A stretch of DNA of 64,000 nucleotides from Novosphingobium malaysiense (GTDB lineage: Bacteria; Pseudomonadota; Alphaproteobacteria; Sphingomonadales; Sphingomonadaceae). Shown in pieces: positions 63,495-64,000 of this stretch. The stretch covers positions 1 through 64,000 of the forward strand of contig NZ_JTDI01000004.1 in assembly GCF_000802225.1 (NCBI RefSeq), given 5' to 3'. The translations under genes were made by a program, and so were the position numbers. Every line of letters starts with the position of its first letter. Position 1 is the stretch's first letter. Below the pieces are notes generated by a model, which was not told the DNA's origin, searched no databases, and saw only the letters and a program-made list of their open reading frames with translations.

Positions 63495-64000
63495 GTGTCC
63501 ATTACCGTAGAACCCGTTAAGCCGCAGATCGGCGGCATTGTCCACGTTTCGCCGGACCACCTGCTCGACGAAGAGACGATCGAAACCGTGCGCTCCGAAC
63601 TAGAGAAGCGCGGCGTACTGGTGTTCCCGCAGATCAACGTCTCCGACGAATTGCAACTCGCCTTCACCGACAAGCTGGGCGATCGCGTGAACTTCACCCG
63701 GCAGGTCCCCGGTTCGGATGCGGAAACGGCAGACGTCTACAAGATCACGCTGGACCGCAAGCTGAACTCTGAGCCCGACTACGTGCTCGGAACGTTCTTC
63801 TGGCACATAGACGGCATCACCATCGACCAGCCCCTGCCCAAGGCCACCGTCCTTTCCGCACGCAAGCTTTCGGCTTCCGGCGGCGCCACAGAGTTCGCCA
63901 ATCTCTATGCCGCCTGGGAAAAGCTTCCCGAAGAGGAGAAACGGGAGATCGAAGATCTCACGGTAGTCCACTGCGTGGAAGCGGCAGTACGCCCCGTTCA
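63495..64000 (+). CDS. TauD/TfdA-family dioxygenase, truncated by the window end
   Basis: The first 168 residues of an Fe(II)/2-oxoglutarate dioxygenase. The facial-triad start FFWHIDGITIDQP gives the HxD pair, and ATVLSARKLSASGGATEFAN is the substrate-loop segment of TauD/TfdA proteins. The N-terminus reads SITVEPVKPQIGGIVHVSPD. The start is GTG 63495, with AGGAG nine bases ahead. The gene continues beyond base 64000, so the distal His and Arg cannot be seen. Substrates in this family include taurine and aryloxyalkanoates; this one is unknown. The preceding gap (63382-63494) holds no gene. Confidence 0.85.
   Translation, partial: MSITVEPVKPQIGGIVHVSPDHLLDEETIETVRSELEKRGVLVFPQINVSDELQLAFTDKLGDRVNFTRQVPGSDAETADVYKITLDRKLNSEPDYVLGTFFWHIDGITIDQPLPKATVLSARKLSASGGATEFANLYAAWEKLPEEEKREIEDLTVVHCVEAAVRPV

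Overview
The window is a high-G+C chromosomal segment from an alphaproteobacterium, most likely a Sphingomonadales member close to Novosphingobium. The main support is an ABC exporter (3884-5704) that closely resembles, from memory, the Novosphingobium aromaticivorans Atm1 protein. Further support comes from an alphaproteobacterial general stress response (GSR) locus with phyR, nepR and ecfG, a secY-adk-rpsM gene order, and HWE-type kinases. Nothing looks like a phage, transposon or CRISPR array.

Layout. (1) 1-14.7 kb holds a probable rRNA-type promoter pointing out of the left edge, then mixed genes: a glycosyltransferase and flippase, a two-lobed retropepsin-like protein, the Atm1-like exporter, a SulP transporter, an M49-like peptidase, a P450, a TRIC-like channel, a tandem pair of glycine-zipper proteins and an S9 oligopeptidase. 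(2) 14.8-38.8 kb carries the str-S10-spc-alpha ribosomal block on the minus strand, from rpsL to rplQ. It is complete in order but interrupted three times: an HNH gene between tuf and rpsJ, a GT39-like gene plus a lipoprotein gene between rpmD and rplO, and an SRPBCC gene between adk and rpsM. Each break is followed by a recognisable new promoter. (3) 39.6-46.8 kb has two regulators, a Rieske oxygenase, a beta-CASP hydrolase and PhoX. (4) 47-60 kb is a stress and light-response island: a Crp-type regulator, heme oxygenase with an HWE-kinase bacteriophytochrome, hemerythrin, a general stress protein, two EcfG-type sigma factors, response regulators, PhyR, a CHASE/HWE kinase, NepR, SodB and GlsB. 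(5) 60.3-64 kb has a KstD-like flavoprotein, a coupled CoxG-like protein, TonB and a truncated TauD-like dioxygenase.

How it fits together. Intergenic regions of part 4 repeatedly carry the alphaproteobacterial EcfG promoter pattern GGAAC-N17/18-GTT, placed just upstream of, and pointing into, crp, bphO-bphP, a general stress protein gene, ecfG2, the HWE kinase, nepR-ecfG and glsB. One site is a palindrome that serves both the kinase and nepR-ecfG. Another points at no nearby gene but at a roughly 95-nt segment that folds into a C-rich-loop hairpin followed by a perfect 15-bp hairpin. This looks like a GSR small RNA resembling Caulobacter GsrN. The inferred picture is a general stress regulon that includes its own sigma factors and nepR, a red-light-sensing kinase, a second HWE kinase and a candidate regulatory RNA. 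All promoter, RNA and regulon statements are inferred from sequence only.
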